A DNA stretch of 64,000 nt, from the NCBI RefSeq assembly GCF_047948215.1, contig NC_134455.1, positions 153,990,575 through 154,054,574 on the forward strand. The letters are read 5' to 3'. The position numbers and the translations under genes are program-made. This stretch comes from Lycorma delicatula (taxonomy: Eukaryota > Arthropoda > Insecta > Hemiptera > Fulgoridae). The stretch's first letter is position 1. Each line of letters begins with the position of its first letter. The notes under the pieces were generated by a model. The model made no database searches, was not told where the DNA came from, and worked only from the letters and a program-made list of their open reading frames with translations. This document shows, in pieces, positions 34,963 to 48,297 of the stretch.

Positions 34963-36640
34963 ATGCCTCGCAGTTGTATTAATAATCCCAACAATTTCTG
35001 CTTCATCTGTGGTGAGGTAACGTTGGTCTCAGAATAGAAATATAACAACACGAATAAAAAAATCGAATGAACTGTATTTTGGATGTAAATTAGGTGATCA
35101 GGATAAATCTTGGCCTCCTCATATTTGCTCTGCTTCTTGCGTAACATTGTTGACTAATTGGCTAAATGGATCTCGTCACATGCCATTTGGAATTCCAATG
35201 GTTTGGAGAGAACCGAAGGATCATACTACAGACCGTTATTTTTGTGTAACAAATATATCTGGGATAACAGCTAAAACTAGACGTACTTTAAATACCCTGA
35301 TATTCTCTCTACCATGCGGCTCGTCCCGCACAGCCATGAGTTTCCAATTCCAGTACCACCAGAAACATGGAACTTAGATGAAGATGAAAATGTCGCATCT
35401 TGTGCTGACTTATCAGGCGATGAAGAAAGAGATCCAGACTTTTTAGAGAATATATATATACTGAACCCCATTTAATTAATCAGTCAGAATTAGATGATCT
35501 GGTTCGTGATCTAAATTTATCAAAGAATCAAGCAGAAATACTAGCAGCAAGACTGAAAAGATGGCATCTTTTACAACCAAACACTAAAATAAGTACTTTC
35601 CGTGACACACAGTCAGAATTTGAACATTTCTTCTCTCAGTACAAAAATTTAGTATACCGCAATGGTGTGGATTTTTTACTGGAAACTTTGGGACATATGG
35701 ACCATCCTGACGAATGGCGATTTTTTATTGACTCGTCAAAATTAGTTTGAAAGCTGTTCTACTTCACATTGAAAATAAATACCCATCAATACCATTTGCA
35801 TACGCTATTCACATTAAGGAATCTTATGAAAATATGAAAGTTGTATTGAGCAGGATTCAATATCAGAAACATTTATGACATATTTGTGGAGATCTGAGAG
35901 CAATAGCGCTTTTACTTGGGACTGCAACTTGGATACACTAAGTTGTGTTGCTTTTTGTGCGAGTGGGACAGCAGGGATAGGAAAAACTATTACATAAAAG
36001 AAGAGTAACCAAAGAAAGAGGTACTGACTGTAGGAGAGAAGAGTGTTCTGTCAGGCATTAGCAAAATCAGAAAAAGTTTATCTTCCGTCACTACACGTTA
36101 AGTTAGGTTTATTCAAAAATTTTGTTAAAGCAATGGATCGTAATGGTGCAGGGTTTTAGTTTATAAAAAACAAATTCCCTAATAGAAGCGTTGCTAAAAT
36201 AAAGGAAATATATTTGTTGGACAAATAAGAAAACTAATCAGTGATCTGGCAGAGGAATGTTTGAATGACTTGGAGGTTGCTATATGGAAATCATTTCAAA
36301 ATGTGGTGAACTACTTCCTTGGAAACTACAGGGCCAGTAACCACAGAAAACTTTTGACTAAACTCCTTTAAAATTAAAAAGAACTTGAGTGTAACATGTC
36401 ACTTAAAATCCATTTCTCACATTCACATTCAGGTTTTTACCTAACAATCTCGGCGCTATCGGTGATGAACGTGGAGAATGCTTTGACCAGGAGATATCTC
36501 CAATGGAAACACGATCCAGGAAAAATGGAACCCAAGATTGTTAGCCGAATACTGTTGGAATCTAAAGAGGGATCTACCAACAGCAAATTACAGCAGAAAA
36601 TCCAAAAGAAACAAATTTTAACTGAGCCCAAAATGCATAT
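34963..36640 (+). pseudogene. Pseudogene of an arthropod multi-copy uncharacterised protein
   Basis: A degraded, intronless, roughly full-length copy. The N-terminus MPRSCINNPNNFCFICGEVT and GDQDKSWPPHICSASC look like a Cys/His zinc-binding head. Next come MPFGIPMVWREPKDHTTDRY, DLNLSKNQAEILAARLKRW, HPDEWRFFIDSSK, HIENKYPSIPFA, KESYENMKVVLSRIQYQ and ICGDLRAIALLLG. The end (36430-36620) has a METRSRKNGTQ-like and EYCWNLKRDLPTANYSRKS region. I recognise this from a family often annotated as uncharacterised protein in arthropods and present in many near-identical copies, which suggests spread by retroposition or a mobile element; that is inference. Stops begin at codon 25, and at least six frame changes follow. 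One of them is a 2-bp TA expansion near 35450. Confidence 0.7.
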
Positions 36641-36964
36641 ATCATATATATATACATTATCATATTACGTTCAACGAACATTTTTGGTTTGAAAAAGAAA
36701 TTTCGATTACAAAAAAAAGTCAGCCTGATGAAAAAATCTATTAATACGTATGAAATCAGCATAAAACATACTACAAGAATCAGCCATTGATTCACATTTA
36801 ACAACAAAAATAAAAAATAAAATTTTTTTCATCAGTTATTTATAAATGTATTGTAGGTAATAAATTTGCTTTAATAAGGTTTTCTCTAAGTTGCCTTTGA
36901 TGAAAATTGAAATACCCCTTTTTTTGCAATACCCCTCATTCCCCAGAAGAATTCTGAAAAAATA

Positions 36965-37230
36965 TTATTATGATCAGTACCTCATGTTTAGAAATATTTG
37001 AAGCTATTCAGTTAGGTCAATCCTGTAATACAAGGTCAAAAGCAATACAACACACATGCGTACGTACGCTTGCATATATACGTACAAAATTATGTTTTTT
37101 TTTGGTCTAGATGAACTATTTGGATCCGGAAACGTAAATATTTCCAAAAAACCCGATACCCCATTTTTGACATGATCATCATTCTTCCCCCTTTAATGTA
37201 TCTATTTTAGCTATATTCGGCGGGAAAGTA
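36965..37230 (-). repeat. Interspersed repeat Q, copy 2
   Basis: The reverse complement matches 11700-11955: CATTAAAGGGGGAAGAATGA, TGTCAAAAATGGGGTATCGG, GGAAATATTTACGTTTCCGG, ACAGGATTGACC and GAGGTACTGATC. Confidence 0.65.
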
Positions 37231-37261
37231 ATGTAGTAACATAATAAGTCATATGTTATAA

Positions 37262-39362
37262 GTCCAAAAAAATTTTTTTTTTTTTTTTGACTCTCCTCCC
37301 CTGGGCCGGTCCGACTGGTTGGTATTGCGCCACACAGGGAAGTGCCTGTTGTACTCAAATGGGCCTTCCCACCTACCGGCTGTATGTCCGGCATGGCAGG
37401 TCGGCCCACCGGTCAGTTCTTTTGAGTCTATTGATATGCCCATCTATATATATCGCCACGCCATACCATGATTGTCTTGACGTGACGATTGGGTCTTTTC
37501 TTTGATCTTTCCTATCAAGAAAACCCTTGGAGTCCCCAGTGGCTCATCGAAACTGGTACACCTCAGCATGCCAGTCCTCACCATTGGGGCTATCCGCCCT
37601 TCCCTATACTAAGATCAGAACCCCAATCTCCTCTCGTCCTCATTTTTCTGCGTTAATATTTTCTTAATAGCTGAATCAAACCTCTTCCAGGCATCTTCAC
37701 TCTGCAACATGTGATTAATTAATCTGCCGTTACCATCAGATGATAGATCGATATCTACTAATTCTTCTCTCCATTTATGGCAGTCAGGAAATGTGTGCTC
37801 AACATCATCTTCGTGATCGCAATACATACATTCCGTCGATGCTCTTCTACCGATTCTGTGCAAGTAAATATTACAGTTGCGATGCCCTGTAAAGTATTGT
37901 GACAGGTGAAAATTCACTTCTCCATACTTCCTATACATCCAGCTTTTAATATCGGGGATGAGTCTCTTTGCTCTACCTCCAGGGCCATTCTCATTCCACC
38001 TGTCCTGCCACTTTGTCATTAGCCGCTGCATTGATTCGTGAATTCCAACTCCCTGGTCTCTTTCAACTCTTAAAAGTGCCAATAAATCAATCGGTGGGAT
38101 TCCAGCGAGCACACACAAAGCCTCATAGGAGACCGTCCTAAATGCAGAAATCACTCCAAGCAACAGTCTCCTATGGGTCCTGATCATACGTGCCAGGTTT
38201 TTCTTCACTTGCACTGAAATCCACCAAACCGGCACCGCATAAAGCATGGACGATATTACCGAAGACGCTATGACCCTTCTCTTTGACGCCTTAGGCGCTC
38301 TTTGGTTCGTCATAATGATATTTAAAGATTTTATCATTCTGTCAGCCCTGTTACAAACTTCGTTTATATGTTCGGTGAAGGAACCGTTCCTCTGAAAGGT
38401 AACGCCCAGGTACTTCAGCTTATCAGTTTCAGCTATTGGTTCATCATTGATCCTGATATCCAGCCGATCAATGATTCTTCTTCCAGTGAAAGTGATAAAT
38501 TTACATTTATCAATGTTCAGCACTAAGTTTTTATTACATAGCCAGTTTTCTATCATCTGTAATGCCAAATTGGCCTTGTACTTCCAGTGCATGTCTATCA
38601 CTCGCAAGGATCACCAGGTCATCTGCATAGGCAATGACCTCGACTCCTGCAGGATAATCCAAATTCAGGATTCCGTCAAAAGTTAAAACCCATAATAACG
38701 GGCCCAAAACGGAGCCCTGGGGAACTCCACTGTGTATACTGACTTCCAAATCTCCACTTTGCGTTGCAATTCTGCACGATCTGTCAGAGAGGTATCTCCT
38801 CACCTGTCTCCTAAGATATGGGCTTACTTTCTTAGCCAATAACGCACTGTGAATATGACTCCATTTGATTGAGCCAAAAGCATTCTCAACGTCTAGGGAG
38901 ACAAGTAACGGAATCCCTCTTGTTCTCCAAGTACCTCTTCTGACATCTGCTATCCAAGTAGTTACTTTCTTTGCTGCCAACACGGTGGAGCGTCCCTTCC
39001 AGAACCCGAATTGATTGACGCTTATACCCACGCCTTCTGCAATTTCGCATACAATTCTGTTGGCGAGTATCTTCTATACCGCTTTGCCCAAGTTATTTAA
39101 GAGACTCAGCGGTCTAAATCGAGACAGACCTTGATCATCACCGCCTTTAGGGAGGAATACCACCCTGGCCTCCCTCCAACATCGCGGGAATGAATCATTC
39201 TCCAAGTTATAATTAGCTATATCAGTCATCTCCCAGGGAGGCTGTTTTACAAGGGCTTTGAGTATTGCAGCAGGGATTCTATCAGTGCCGGGGCTCTTTT
39301 TATTACCGAGTTGTCCGATAGCGTTACTTAGCTCAGCAGGGGTAAACCTTCTCGGTAACTAT
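37262..39362 (-). mobile_element. R1-clade non-LTR retrotransposon, copy D (5'-truncated, second family)
   Basis: Minus orientation: reverse transcriptase to C-terminus (37615-39362), a 3' UTR of about 325 bp (37290-37614) and an A run (T run 37268-37289 on plus). Gag and endonuclease are absent. Its sequence is unlike copies A, B and H, and it has a poly-A tail, which they lack. Target duplications were not found. Repeat Q copy 2 abuts its 3' end. Confidence 0.85.
37615..39362 (-). pseudogene. ORF2/pol of copy D: reverse transcriptase and C-terminal finger
   Basis: Starts inside the RT with RRFTPAELSNAIGQLGNKKS and PGTDRIPAAILKALVKQP, a TAG in the ...NNLGKAV*KILANRI segment (about 39080), then QFGFWKGRSTVLAAKKV, LLVSLDVENAFGSIKW (motif A), GVPQGSVLGPLLW (motif B) and VIAYADDLVILAS (motif C). 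One single-base frameshift near 38590-38605 joins this to the 330-codon tail: NLVLNIDKCKFITFTGR, LKYLGVTFQRNGSFTEHI, the thumb, and the intact finger CMYCDHEDDVEHTFPDC. Apart from one stop and one frameshift the frame is open, so this is the least decayed reverse transcriptase in the window. Confidence 0.85.
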
Positions 39363-39883
39363 GGAGATAATATTTTTATTAGCTAATGGTTAAAGGTACA
39401 TTACCCAAATTGTGATTTTAAATTTTAAAAGTCAGGAAGTTTTTTAAAGATGACAAGTATTAGGGGAAATTTTACTCGATTTTATATCTCGTATGAACCA
39501 GAGACCTCGAAGATAATCTATTCCATAGTAGTACAAAAAGCGCCAATCCAAAATATTTCAATATTAAAAATCCACTAATAATTTAATTATTTAAAAAAAA
39601 AATAATGAAATCATTTAAAGAAAATACACGAGTACATTAGAAAATTAATTTATTTCAGACATCACAGACGTTCCTCACTATTTTGATGTATCACGTCCAT
39701 AAATCTGTTCATCAAAAATAACTTCATGTTATAGAAGGAATTTTTTTTTTAATTGTGATTATAATTTATCTAACATCGGCTGTGAAGCCAAGTTTTGATT
39801 CTTTCCCAGATTTGGGTTGTAAATAGAAATCCAACGCGAATTCAGATATCCTAATTACAACTGTATTCGAATAAATTTAAGCT

Positions 39884-39937
<54 letters not shown>

Positions 39938-40244
39938 ATAAAAAGAATAAAAAATACAACCTATAGCATTAATTTTCGAAGGTAAGTTTTTCTTTAAAAA
40001 ATTATTTCTTGCCACTACTTGTTGAAAAAAATTACTTTTTATGACTTAATAAAACGTTTCAGCAATTTTGTTGTGATTGCAATTTATTTAAAGAAAATGT
40101 GTCAGAATTACGGCATGTTACGCGTTACAGTAACTCGCTTCCATTGTTTTCCCAGTAGTGTAATTCAATGTTCCACAATTTCGTTAAAAGATTAAATCCA
40201 AAGCTAAGTCGAAGGTTCTGAAGTTCATTCTTAGTAAATGTTAG
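39363..40244. other. AT-rich DNA with a (TA)24 tract
   Basis: An uninterrupted TA run lies at 39888-39935. No gene seen. Confidence 0.6.
39888..39935. repeat. (AT)24 microsatellite
   Basis: 48 bases of perfect AT dinucleotide, the longest pure tract in the window. Confidence 0.95.
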
Positions 40245-40450
40245 TTGCTTTTATACGGATTTGAATACTAGACAGTGGATACTTGGTGGTTGTGGCTCAA
40301 TTATCACACATCTCAGGAATGGTCAGCCTGAGTCTGAACAAGACTATACCTCAATTACATTTCATACATATTCTAATCTCACTGTGCCATGGGGGGTTGT
40401 TTATTGTTCACTAGCTGGACGGACTGCGACGTACACATTAAAAATAAAAT
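40245..40450 (-). repeat. SINE-like tail repeat P, copy 3
   Basis: On the minus strand, CTGACCATTCCTGAGATGTG, then ATTGAGCCACAACCACCAAG and TAGTATTCAAATCCGTATAA match copies at 14826 and 63826. Its plus-strand right part (GTGCCATGGGGGGTTGTTTA ... CGACGTACACATTA) also matches 24060-24135. Confidence 0.6.
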
Positions 40451-41879
40451 AAGATAAAAAATTATATTTAATAGCAGAATTAATGTATTTTAAGTAATTG
40501 TTTTTTTAAAGATCATCTTACAGTTTGTTTTTATTTGGTAGCCATTAAAAAAAAAGAAGGTATTTCGGCTCTCGAACGGCAAAAGGTATGGAAAAAAGAT
40601 TGTTAACGAGGAATTTTCTTTAAAGTGGACCAGTATCTCGACAACAAAAATATCGTAATTCTTACAAGATTTTACTCAAATGAATTGAAAATTATTAAAA
40701 TAATGTGAACTTACACGTTAGGAACGTAAGGAACCAACTAATAGCTATAAAACTCAATTTTTTTCTACATAGTAGTTCATAACATATTACTCTTCTTATA
40801 ACATTTTGTAATATGTTCCATATTACATATTACTCTTATTAAACAAGCTTTATTCTCGAGAAGTATACTAAAAAAACGTTTATTAGGAAATTAGCACGAA
40901 GAAAAGACACTTGTATACAGATATAGCCACCTATTCAACAATTTAAGTGTGCTGGAAGTATTTTATTTTCCATTAATTCTAGAATTTGCTGAAATAAAAG
41001 AAATTAATTCAAATACATATGCAAGATAATTAAAGTTATATTATTTTTCTTTTTTCCAAGAAGTCAAAACAATTTTTCGAAAGAAAATATTTTAATTTTT
41101 TAATTAATATTTTTGCCAATAATTTCCCTTAATTCGAGGATGAGAAATCGTTGGTACAATCTGAAAGATTATTTAAAAAAAAAATTTCTGTATTTTAAAA
41201 ATTTCTGTATCATAAATAGAATTGTATTCATTCAGAAGTTGTATTTTTCAACGACCAGTTTTATGGTAAGCCAATAATTTAACTTCAGATTTAATTTTAA
41301 ATACATTTTGAGGTAAATAAACCCAGGACTGGTAGATTTGATTACGTTCAAAGAAAGTGAATAGTGAAAAAATAAAAACTTAAAAAAATAAAATACAGAA
41401 ATATTATATGATTTTTTTTGAAAATTTATTAGTATGTTCTGGAGTATACGAAGTTGAATGAATGTTTTGTAAAAAGAATATAGTTAAATATAAGAAGCAA
41501 CGTGGACAATGTGTTATGGTAGTAAATGAAAAAAAATTAAAAAAATTGTTTTATCATACTCACTTACGTTACAACATTGGATATCATATTTTTGGGTTAT
41601 CGTAGAAAAATATAAATAGAATACATTTTTTTTTACAAAGAAAAAACTTCTTGGTAATTGCTTTTACGAAAAAAAGATATGTTTAGAGTCGCACACATTG
41701 CTAAATTCCAGTTAATGGTCAAGGAAGTAGAAGTCAATTTTCTAAGGGACTGGAAAATAGAATAATGGAATTTTTTATTAGCCTTCATAAACGACAAATT
41801 CGAGACATTAAAGACCAAAAGGAAAGATTTACGACACTGTTGATTCCCTGTCTGCTCACTGACCTATATAATATTAAAC
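40451..41879. other. AT-rich intergenic DNA
   Basis: No gene or element recognised; small frames are A/T-driven. Confidence 0.5.
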
Positions 41880-42385
41880 TAAAGTGTGCGTTATTAAAGA
41901 ACTAACATCGTACCCGACTGAACTGCTCCATCAGTTGATCCTCATTAGTTCGCATCTCGAATACTATTTAAGCTGTAATGTATTACATTATTTAATCCTA
42001 TTTAAGTCGTAATGTACTCCACCGTTTCTCTCTGTCTCTTACTTTCTATTCCACTATACCGAGTTATTCTATTCTATATCAGAAGAGATTTGACGAATTC
42101 GCAACGGCTAGCAACAAACGAATGGCAATACTCGCGGGTGAAAAGTGAGATGGAGACGCAGAAAACTACACATGCGTGAACTGACGCACAAGTACAGTGG
42201 GAGTACAATTCAAGGAGAAATAAATGAGCACGTCTTCCCAACGCTCTTTAGCATAACATGAACAGTTCTTAATACTAAGTTATTATTACGAATAAAGAGT
42301 AAGCCATCTGTATTTAACTGAGTAACACTCGAATAAGTGTTATCCCGTTCGCACTAATACACATCTTCACGTGTGGCTATATGTA
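41880..42385 (+). mobile_element. Candidate solo LTR
   Basis: A block with a base composition unlike its flanks. It has a pyrimidine-rich centre (CCGTTTCTCTCTGTCTCTTA), GCAACGGCTAGCAACAAACG, an AATAAA signal (in CGAATAAAGAGTAAGCC) and then TAAGTGTTATCCCGTTCGCA, in the order expected of U3-R-U5. No second LTR, primer-binding site or coding part is present nearby, and the exact ends and target duplication were not found. It may be another kind of repeat. Confidence 0.3.
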
Positions 42386-45300
42386 ACATATAAGTACTTA
42401 AAAAGAAAATCAATCCATCAACTAAACTTTTTTAATAATGGGAACGATGAAATATAGTTTCTGTATTCGAAATAAAAGCGCTTAAGTATGGTACAAAGCT
42501 TACAAATATAACTGACACTCAACTCGATAATAAATACTAGAACATAATTTTTTGGCTACCGTCCCGTATTTTAAATTCACAGTTTTTCTAGCGCCACTCT
42601 AAAGGATAAAAACTATTTCAAGGCCAAAATAGGGAGGGAGATTTATGAAGCCGGGAATTAAATTCCAACCCTAAAATAATATATTTATTTTAAAATACGC
42701 CATAGCATTAGGCAATCAAAATACAGCTTTACGTATTAAAAATTGTTTGCGTTAATCTTTTACGTTTTACAGTATGCACGAACTTGTTTGATTTAAAGAC
42801 ATTCAATACAAAGTTCATTAGTTGCTTAATGCATATTACCCAACAGAAGGGTGAAAATAAAAAGCAATCTATTTTTATTCTAGTGATCTTTGGAATGAAG
42901 TAAATACATACTTTATTTCTTAATCCTCTTGTACAAGCGTATTCTTTGGTTTATCTTAAAAATTATTTGTAAGATTCTAGATGTAAGTTTATATATTATT
43001 AGTAGAGCACAGACAATCTCAGAAATGCATAGTTTAATAGAAATTAAGTTGATAATCGTAATTTGAATTTTTTTCTCTTTTTTTTGAAGGATGATATTAT
43101 TATTTCAAATTTATCGACAAAGATATAAAGCTAATATTATGAGACCATACACAAGTTACATAAATAAGTACAAATCTGCGGTTGTACATATCACCGAAAG
43201 ATTTTTAGATTCTACCATACGGAATCTTACCAACGTAAGATTCCATTAGATTTTAAAAGACCCTATCCACTATAATTTCCAAAACGTTGGAATAAATTTA
43301 AATTTTTCAACTGTGTTTTAAAAGTAAGCACATCATAAATGTTTTTGTTTCTGATTTAGTTTTAAATCTATGAAAATTTTTGGTTCAATAATTTTTTCTA
43401 TCTTTTCTGAAAGTAAATAATACAATAAGAAAAGCTAAGGAAGGTTACAGATACAAAAACAAAAAATATTCTGTAAACAAATTACATTACTGACCCGTAG
43501 CAGAATTACGCTGATATTTTGTTCGTTTTTAATATAAAAATTTTTATCATAAAACATTTAGAAGTTCCCTTATTAGCGCAATATACAAGGATAAAACTTC
43601 TGTAAGAAACTGAATAAGTTATTCCATTTTTTGTTATATTGTTGCCAAATTAAAGGAAACGAATTAACAATTAACGTTTTGCTATAATTTTCTTAATCAA
43701 AATTTGATATAAAACTATTTAAAAAGAAATTCATTTTGATTCAAGTTTTATGTATAAAAAATTGACAATCTACAAATATATGCAACTGATTTTACGTTTT
43801 TACGTTATAAATTTCTTATATATAATAAATTAAGATTTTGTTAAAATAAATTTCTTTACATATTTGCGTAAATTAATTGACGATCTGTGTAATTTAATGC
43901 GAGCATTTTTAACAGATTCAGACGATTTATAAATACGACTTCCTTATATTATTTAAGCTAACTGAAGAAAGAAGAAATTGTTTTTGTAAAAAAGGGTTGT
44001 GACAAAAATTGGATGGACATTTGAATATTTCTTTAAAATATGTAATAAAAGAATTCCACAGAAAAACGAAGAAGTGTTCATACGAATGCAATTTTTTAAT
44101 GAATCTAAGTTTCTGTGAGAAATTGTTCTTCACTTACATACAAAATATAATAATGGATGCGTTGACAGCAGAATAAAATATTTTATTTTTACTTAAAAAT
44201 AAAATTGAATAAAAGACTAAAATAAAGTTTTTTTTCATATCATGAATACATATTAAAAAAAAAAACAGAACAGCAATTATAAGGTTAATTAATAATAAGG
44301 GTAATTTGGTAACCAATACCGATGGCAGACGTATGTATAAAAAAATGACTATCAGTATCATGTAACAAACAGAATCGGATCAATACATCGTTATGAACCA
44401 TATAAAAACTACTACGCAATTAAATTTATTTGGATGATAACTTAGCTAGACATACATTTTTTGTTTACACTGCAGTAGAAATCATGTTTATTAATTAGCA
44501 TATGTATGTTTTTTTTACTGATCCATCTTTATACAATTTTGTTAAATGAAATTTTCTATTTACTAACAAACAATGTAAATCGATAACAAAAACAATGAAA
44601 TCTAATTTGAATGGAATTATACTTTTTAGTTTTGAACTTGGGTCTTCTAGCAATAGAGAACAATTATCAATACAGCGGATTGATCATGAAGTTGAGCAAT
44701 AACAGCTAGTTTTTTTTTCTGAGAAATAATCACACAACAAATTTTATAAACTATTAGTACACAGCAATGTTTTGCATTTAGAACTAAAAATAAAATACAT
44801 GATCCTGTAGTGATGTACGCCTAACACAAAAAGTCTGATGTAGACTACAACATGACTTCCTTGTACGTCCATTAAATTACATATACACATTTTTGGCTGC
44901 ACTGCATTTAAATTTATTTCATTTGAAAGTGAGATACGATCCTCCAATTCTTTAATATAGCGGACAGTTACACAACTGCTGAAATATTAGTTTTTATTAA
45001 CATCAAATATTTATACAATTATTAATTCAATAATCTAACATGAAAAATTAGAATAGTGTAAAAGTACCTTTATTACTCGTATTACTAGATCAGTATTATT
45101 CGTATCTTTGTGAGTTGCTGATCAACGAAAGTTTCAGATTTCTGGTGTGTTGTTTAAATAGAAGTTAATAATAATTAAATTATTCCGTTTAGTGAACTCC
45201 TGAATACTGGTTACAAATCTTAATGTCGACCTTACGGTGTAAAATATTCAGGTTTTATTATTGGATTATTTGGTGAATAATCAATAATGAAAAAGAAACA

Positions 45301-46035
45301 ATCATCCAGGAAAAAGAAAGATAACCTGAAGAAATATAGCTCAAAAAAAAACGACAAGAAGATGAATATGAAGAGGAAGAAAATATTAAGAACAAGGGAA
45401 GAATAAAATAATTAAGAGAAGATGATAAATAAATAAGAAGATGATAGATGATCAGAAGAATTATATCAAACCGAAGATTAAATGATTGGCAACAAAAAAC
45501 AATTAAACGAAATGATGATCAACTCCGACTTAGGGAGAATATTGTCCGACAATATCAGAGTAGTAATGAACTAAAAGAATATTATTTTGCAATTTATTAA
45601 AGGTAGGGCATGTAAGCCTCAGCGTATATGTTGTTCTTGTGAGGGTCTATTTTTCTGTCATCTGTAGAAAACTTTAATGTAGATAAAATTAAACAGAAAT
45701 TCCAGAATAATTAAATTAAATTAGAAAAACCAAAAATAATACGATTCTAAATTAATTTTCAATTAATATTAAATAATAAGATGTTTCACCATTTCTATTA
45801 CAAACACACATATGTAATAATGTATTAAATTACATATTCATATTTTTAAATGTACATAAAATTTTATTTCACTAATTATTTCTGATTTTTTTCATATTTT
45901 TTTTATTGTTATTATTGAATTATTATTTATTGTAAAGTTTTTTTTTATAATCACGGGTTAATAATTATTAATAAATCAATATATTTAAATTAAAAAAAAA
46001 AGTTAAAAAATAAATTAAAAAATATTTAAAAAAGA
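42386..46035. other. AT-rich intergenic DNA
   Basis: Contains a small perfect hairpin at 43221-43244 (arms GGAATCTTAC/GTAAGATTCC) and a purine-rich tract at 45285-45480. Several A/T-biased short frames have no recognisable motif. Confidence 0.5.
45285..45480 (+). repeat. Purine-rich low-complexity tract
   Basis: Almost continuous A/G with GAAGA-type words over about 190 bases, interrupted by stops in all frames. Confidence 0.6.
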
Positions 46036-46460
46036 AGTCCGATTCGAACCGATATCCCTTGTAAGATCCAAATATTTCATTAATTAAAATCTTATTTGGC
46101 TATAACTCTGGAACCAATGAAAATAAGTACCACTTATGACAAATCGATGAAAAGCTTAATACTGTACTTAAGAAAAAGTCTAAAATCGAATTTTTTTGGA
46201 TTTTGAGCATTTTTGGGCACTTTCTGTTCAGCGATTGCAATCAAAAGAGAAATGCTCAACTAGATGTTACAACACCTAAAATCTAAAATTTCAACATCCT
46301 ACGACTAATCGTTTTTTAGTTATGAACATTTTTTTATGTACATACGTACGAACAGATGCCACGCCGAAATTAGTAAAAATGGGTATTTCCGTTGAAATCT
46401 GAAAACCGAAAGTTTTTGCAATAATAATATTTCCTTTACTTGGTACAAGGAAGTAAAAAG
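46036..46460 (+). repeat. Interspersed repeat with tRNA-like edge
   Basis: The core GGCTATAACTCTGGAACC, TAAGTACCACTTATGACAAA, ACGTACGAACAGATGCCACG, TTCCGTTGAAATCTGAAAAC and a final CTTGGTACAAGGAAGTAAAA is a combination I know from dispersed repeats of several insects. The left edge holds a B-box-like sequence on the minus strand (GGTTCGAATCG, about 46039-46050). Confidence 0.5.
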
Positions 46461-48297
46461 TACTCTAGTAAATTTTAATTTTCTGTAGGTATATAGGTCG
46501 TTACCTCTCGTAAGAAATAAAAATATTTTTTTTCTTAAAACAACAGTCATCTGATTGGGATGATAATGTTGAAAAATTCATTTAGATACTTCCACATTCC
46601 ATTGTTCCTGGATCGGACTAGGTATCCCGCAGGAAGCTTGAGTCTATTCTAATGTATTCGATTCTTTTGTTTCTGGATGCATAGAAATACCGCGTCAAAA
46701 TATTTTTTAGTTAATAAACGAAATAATTGGTAAAATTAATAGGAAAATGTTCCGTTCTCATCCCTTTCGATTCCAAAATATGTATAAATGGATTAAATTA
46801 AGATAATGAGAATAAAAAAGTTGCTAAAAGGATTTCAATAAAGTTTAAAATTTCAGACTGTTGAAGTTTTGTCGTGGAACATGGTCGCTGTGATCGTTGG
46901 TCGTTTCAAAAAATTGCGTCTCAAATTAGAAATATGCCGGAAAAAAATATGGAAGGTGATATATATTTTTCGATACTTATAATTAGGACTGGCAACCTAC
47001 CTTAGATGCAAAAAATTTGATTACATAATACGTGCCATAAAAGAAACGTTCTGTTAGTAAATGAACGTTAATGTTCCAGGTAAGCGGTATTTAATTTAAG
47101 TTAAATCATTTCAGGATGTCAAAAAGTTTGTTCATCTGAGCAACATTTTTACCGCTAAAAATAAATAGTCTATTATACTTATAAACAACGGATCCGAATA
47201 ACATGCTTTAATATATATGATATTCTTTGAGTAAATCATGTATAAAACGAAGAAAAAAAGTTACATGCAATCAATAAATAAAGTAAATAGTGTCAATCTA
47301 GGTACGAGTACTTTTGATTTCTTTCTGTTTATATGTTTTGTCAAACTATCTGATAGGCTCGCATATCGATTAAGATAATAAAAATTTCTTTAAAATCACT
47401 CAAAACACATTAACAAAATTAATAATACCAGAAAAAAGAGACTAAAATTTGTAACAAATTTACGTGCTAAATTTAAATTACCGGTAGCAAAGGATAAGCC
47501 AATGCGCAATCTGTACTAAATTATTTCCATTTGTCTAAATGACAGAAATCATTTAATCCCATTGAATAATTGATCAGAATTAACTACCGCATATCTATTA
47601 AAACTACCTGCATCAGATACTATTCCAGTAAACTATCACTACGCACTTATTTGTTGACCACTAAATTTTTATTATTGCACAGTGAACGAGATGAAAGCAG
47701 AGGTGAAATGTTGTCAGATCCTTTTCGGACCAACGTCCGACCAAACGTTAGCCAAAACGTTAGCTTTTATATTTTCGAAAAATCTGTTTACATTTTTACT
47801 CGTAAAGAATCTGTCAACACTGAACTCACTTCCTCCCCTACAACATTGGCAATGAAACAAATCTTCTCAAAAAATGTCCAATATCACTAAGAGTTGTAGT
47901 TCAGAAGATATCTTCATCAAAAGCATAAAAATTGGAAAATTTATTAATCTAAAATTCAACAGATCCACTTCAAACAATCTGATTACGAATTTCACGAGCT
48001 GTCGTTCACCAAAGAAGTTCTTTTTCCAATTTACCTCAAAATATGTCAAGTTGGAAAAATATGTACGCCAATCAAAAAAGGTAAACCTGAAAAATCTTGA
48101 ATTTTTATGGGTAAATTATAAAAGTATGGTAATCCACATCCAAGAAAATTATCCTCAGATATGACCGCACGCAATACAGCACTCATCGGCCAACATTCTC
48201 AATTAACCCGACTACCCCATCCGTATAGCTTAATGTATCGTTTTTATTATTTTAAGCGAATAATCTTTACAAAACCATTGTTTAAATAGTTATGAAT
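46461..48297. other. AT-rich intergenic DNA
   Basis: Frames at 47570-47890 and 47874-48164 are Lys/Asn/Ser/Ile-rich, overlap each other and show no motif. I do not call them genes. Confidence 0.45.

Noticed and set aside
47570..48164. Two overlapping frames of 106 and 96 codons
   Set aside because: A/T-driven composition, mutual overlap, no motif and no promoter or splice context; chance is the simpler reading.
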